Source: DAOVRL01 sp964459805 (GTDB lineage Bacteria > Planctomycetota > Phycisphaerae > Sedimentisphaerales > Anaerobacaceae). Taken from it: DNA of 15,103 nucleotides. The stretch is from positions 1-15,103 of the forward strand of contig CAYWOD010000075.1 in the NCBI GenBank assembly GCA_964459805.1. Direction: 5' to 3'. Positions within the stretch are counted from its first letter, which is position 1; each line of letters opens with the position of its first letter. Positions 14,851-15,103 of this stretch are shown piece by piece. Under the pieces are notes generated by a model. It did no database searches. It was not told the origin of the DNA and worked only from the letters and a program-made list of their open reading frames with translations. Made by a program: the position numbers and the translations under genes.

Positions 14851-14884
14851 CTATCTTGATAGAGGCTCTGTCATGTTAGTACAA
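14851..14884 (-). promoter_or_regulatory. Possible promoter and operator of the 60-aa gene
   Basis: TTGTAC (14879-14884) and TATCAA (14856-14861) lie 17 bases apart on the minus strand, predicting a leader of about 16 nt. The -10 lies within CTATCTTGATAG (14851-14862), an inverted repeat with two central bases that could be an operator. Confidence 0.35.
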
Positions 14885-15070
14885 TAGTGAGCTAAAACCC
14901 ACGCTATGACTCTATGTAATAGAACGCATAACGGGGCGTTTGTTTACAAAAAACGGTCAACTGCAAAAAAATTGCCCTCATCCGGTCATACGATACGCCA
15001 ATCTCACCTATCCATTTCCCGGATGAACCATATTCTTGGCGGATATGCGTTTTTTTGTGTGCAATCGGGC

Positions 15071-15099
15071 TTGACTTGCTCTCTGCGGTGAATTAAAGT
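15071..15099 (+). promoter_or_regulatory. Rightward promoter at the window edge
   Basis: TTGACT (15071-15076) and TAAAGT (15094-15099) are 17 bases apart on the plus strand, suggesting a gene starting just beyond the window. 14885-15070 contains only inverted-repeat words (see findings) and no credible gene. Confidence 0.4.
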
Positions 15100-15103
15100 G
15101 GGT

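Noticed and set aside
14906..15091. A 61-codon plus-strand frame near the right edge
   Set aside because: No ribosome binding site, overlaps inverted repeats and the edge promoter, and the composition is not protein-like.
1..15103. CRISPR array, tRNA genes, insertion sequence with transposase, prophage genes
   Set aside because: No regularly spaced direct repeats, cloverleaf sequences, transposase or phage motifs were seen on either strand.

Overview
The window looks like a piece of a planctomycete genome, most likely a Phycisphaerae / Sedimentisphaerales-type environmental bacterium assembled from a metagenome (there is a 10-N gap). The support is a set of marks that occur together in that group: a very large secreted CotH protein with lamin-tail (LTD) and LamG modules, dockerin-like 'D-x-x-G-x-C-x-(I/V)-D-F-x-D' repeats on secreted proteins, a PEP-CTERM sorting signal, LamG fragments, and System II cytochrome c maturation. 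No tRNA, rRNA, CRISPR array or transposase gene is visible. The taxonomic call is inference.

Layout. 1-4746 (minus): 1,582 codons of a CotH/LTD/LamG surface protein whose C-terminus lies beyond the left edge; its promoter is at 4835-4864. 4747-5545: no intact gene, but a decayed 109-bp copy of part of that same CotH gene spanning the N-gap, then a palindromic interspersed repeat. 5546-7399 (minus): resB-ccsA, a two-gene System II haem-delivery/cytochrome c synthetase unit whose genes touch (TAA directly followed by ATG). 7682-7957 (minus): a LamG protein gene reduced to its promoter, ribosome binding site, signal peptide and last ~30 LamG residues. 8190-9914 (minus): a 574-aa secreted protein ending in a dockerin-like motif, preceded by a duplicated translation start and an overlapping 17-codon leader ORF. 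10137-10270 (minus): a strong intrinsic terminator preceded by what looks like a dead PEP-CTERM tail. 10393-11232 (minus): an unrecognised lipoprotein with a long leader. 11829-12254 (plus): a DgkA-family lipid kinase, the only clear plus-strand gene. 12319-13116 (minus): a membrane-anchored protein of six TPRs. 13513-14094 (minus): a short PEP-CTERM protein with a terminator downstream and a ~370-nt, hairpin-rich leader upstream behind a TTGACA promoter. 14651-14833 (minus): a 60-aa membrane protein. A rightward promoter sits at the right edge.

How it fits together. Most genes appear to be single transcription units with their own promoters; only resB-ccsA is an obvious operon. The common theme is the exported and surface proteome (dockerin-like, LamG, LTD, PEP-CTERM proteins) together with several broken members of the same families, which suggests rapid duplication and decay of surface-protein genes. 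The most promising undescribed element is the structured leader RNA candidate at 14095-14462. The gutted but still well-signalled LamG gene and the duplicated translation start come next.
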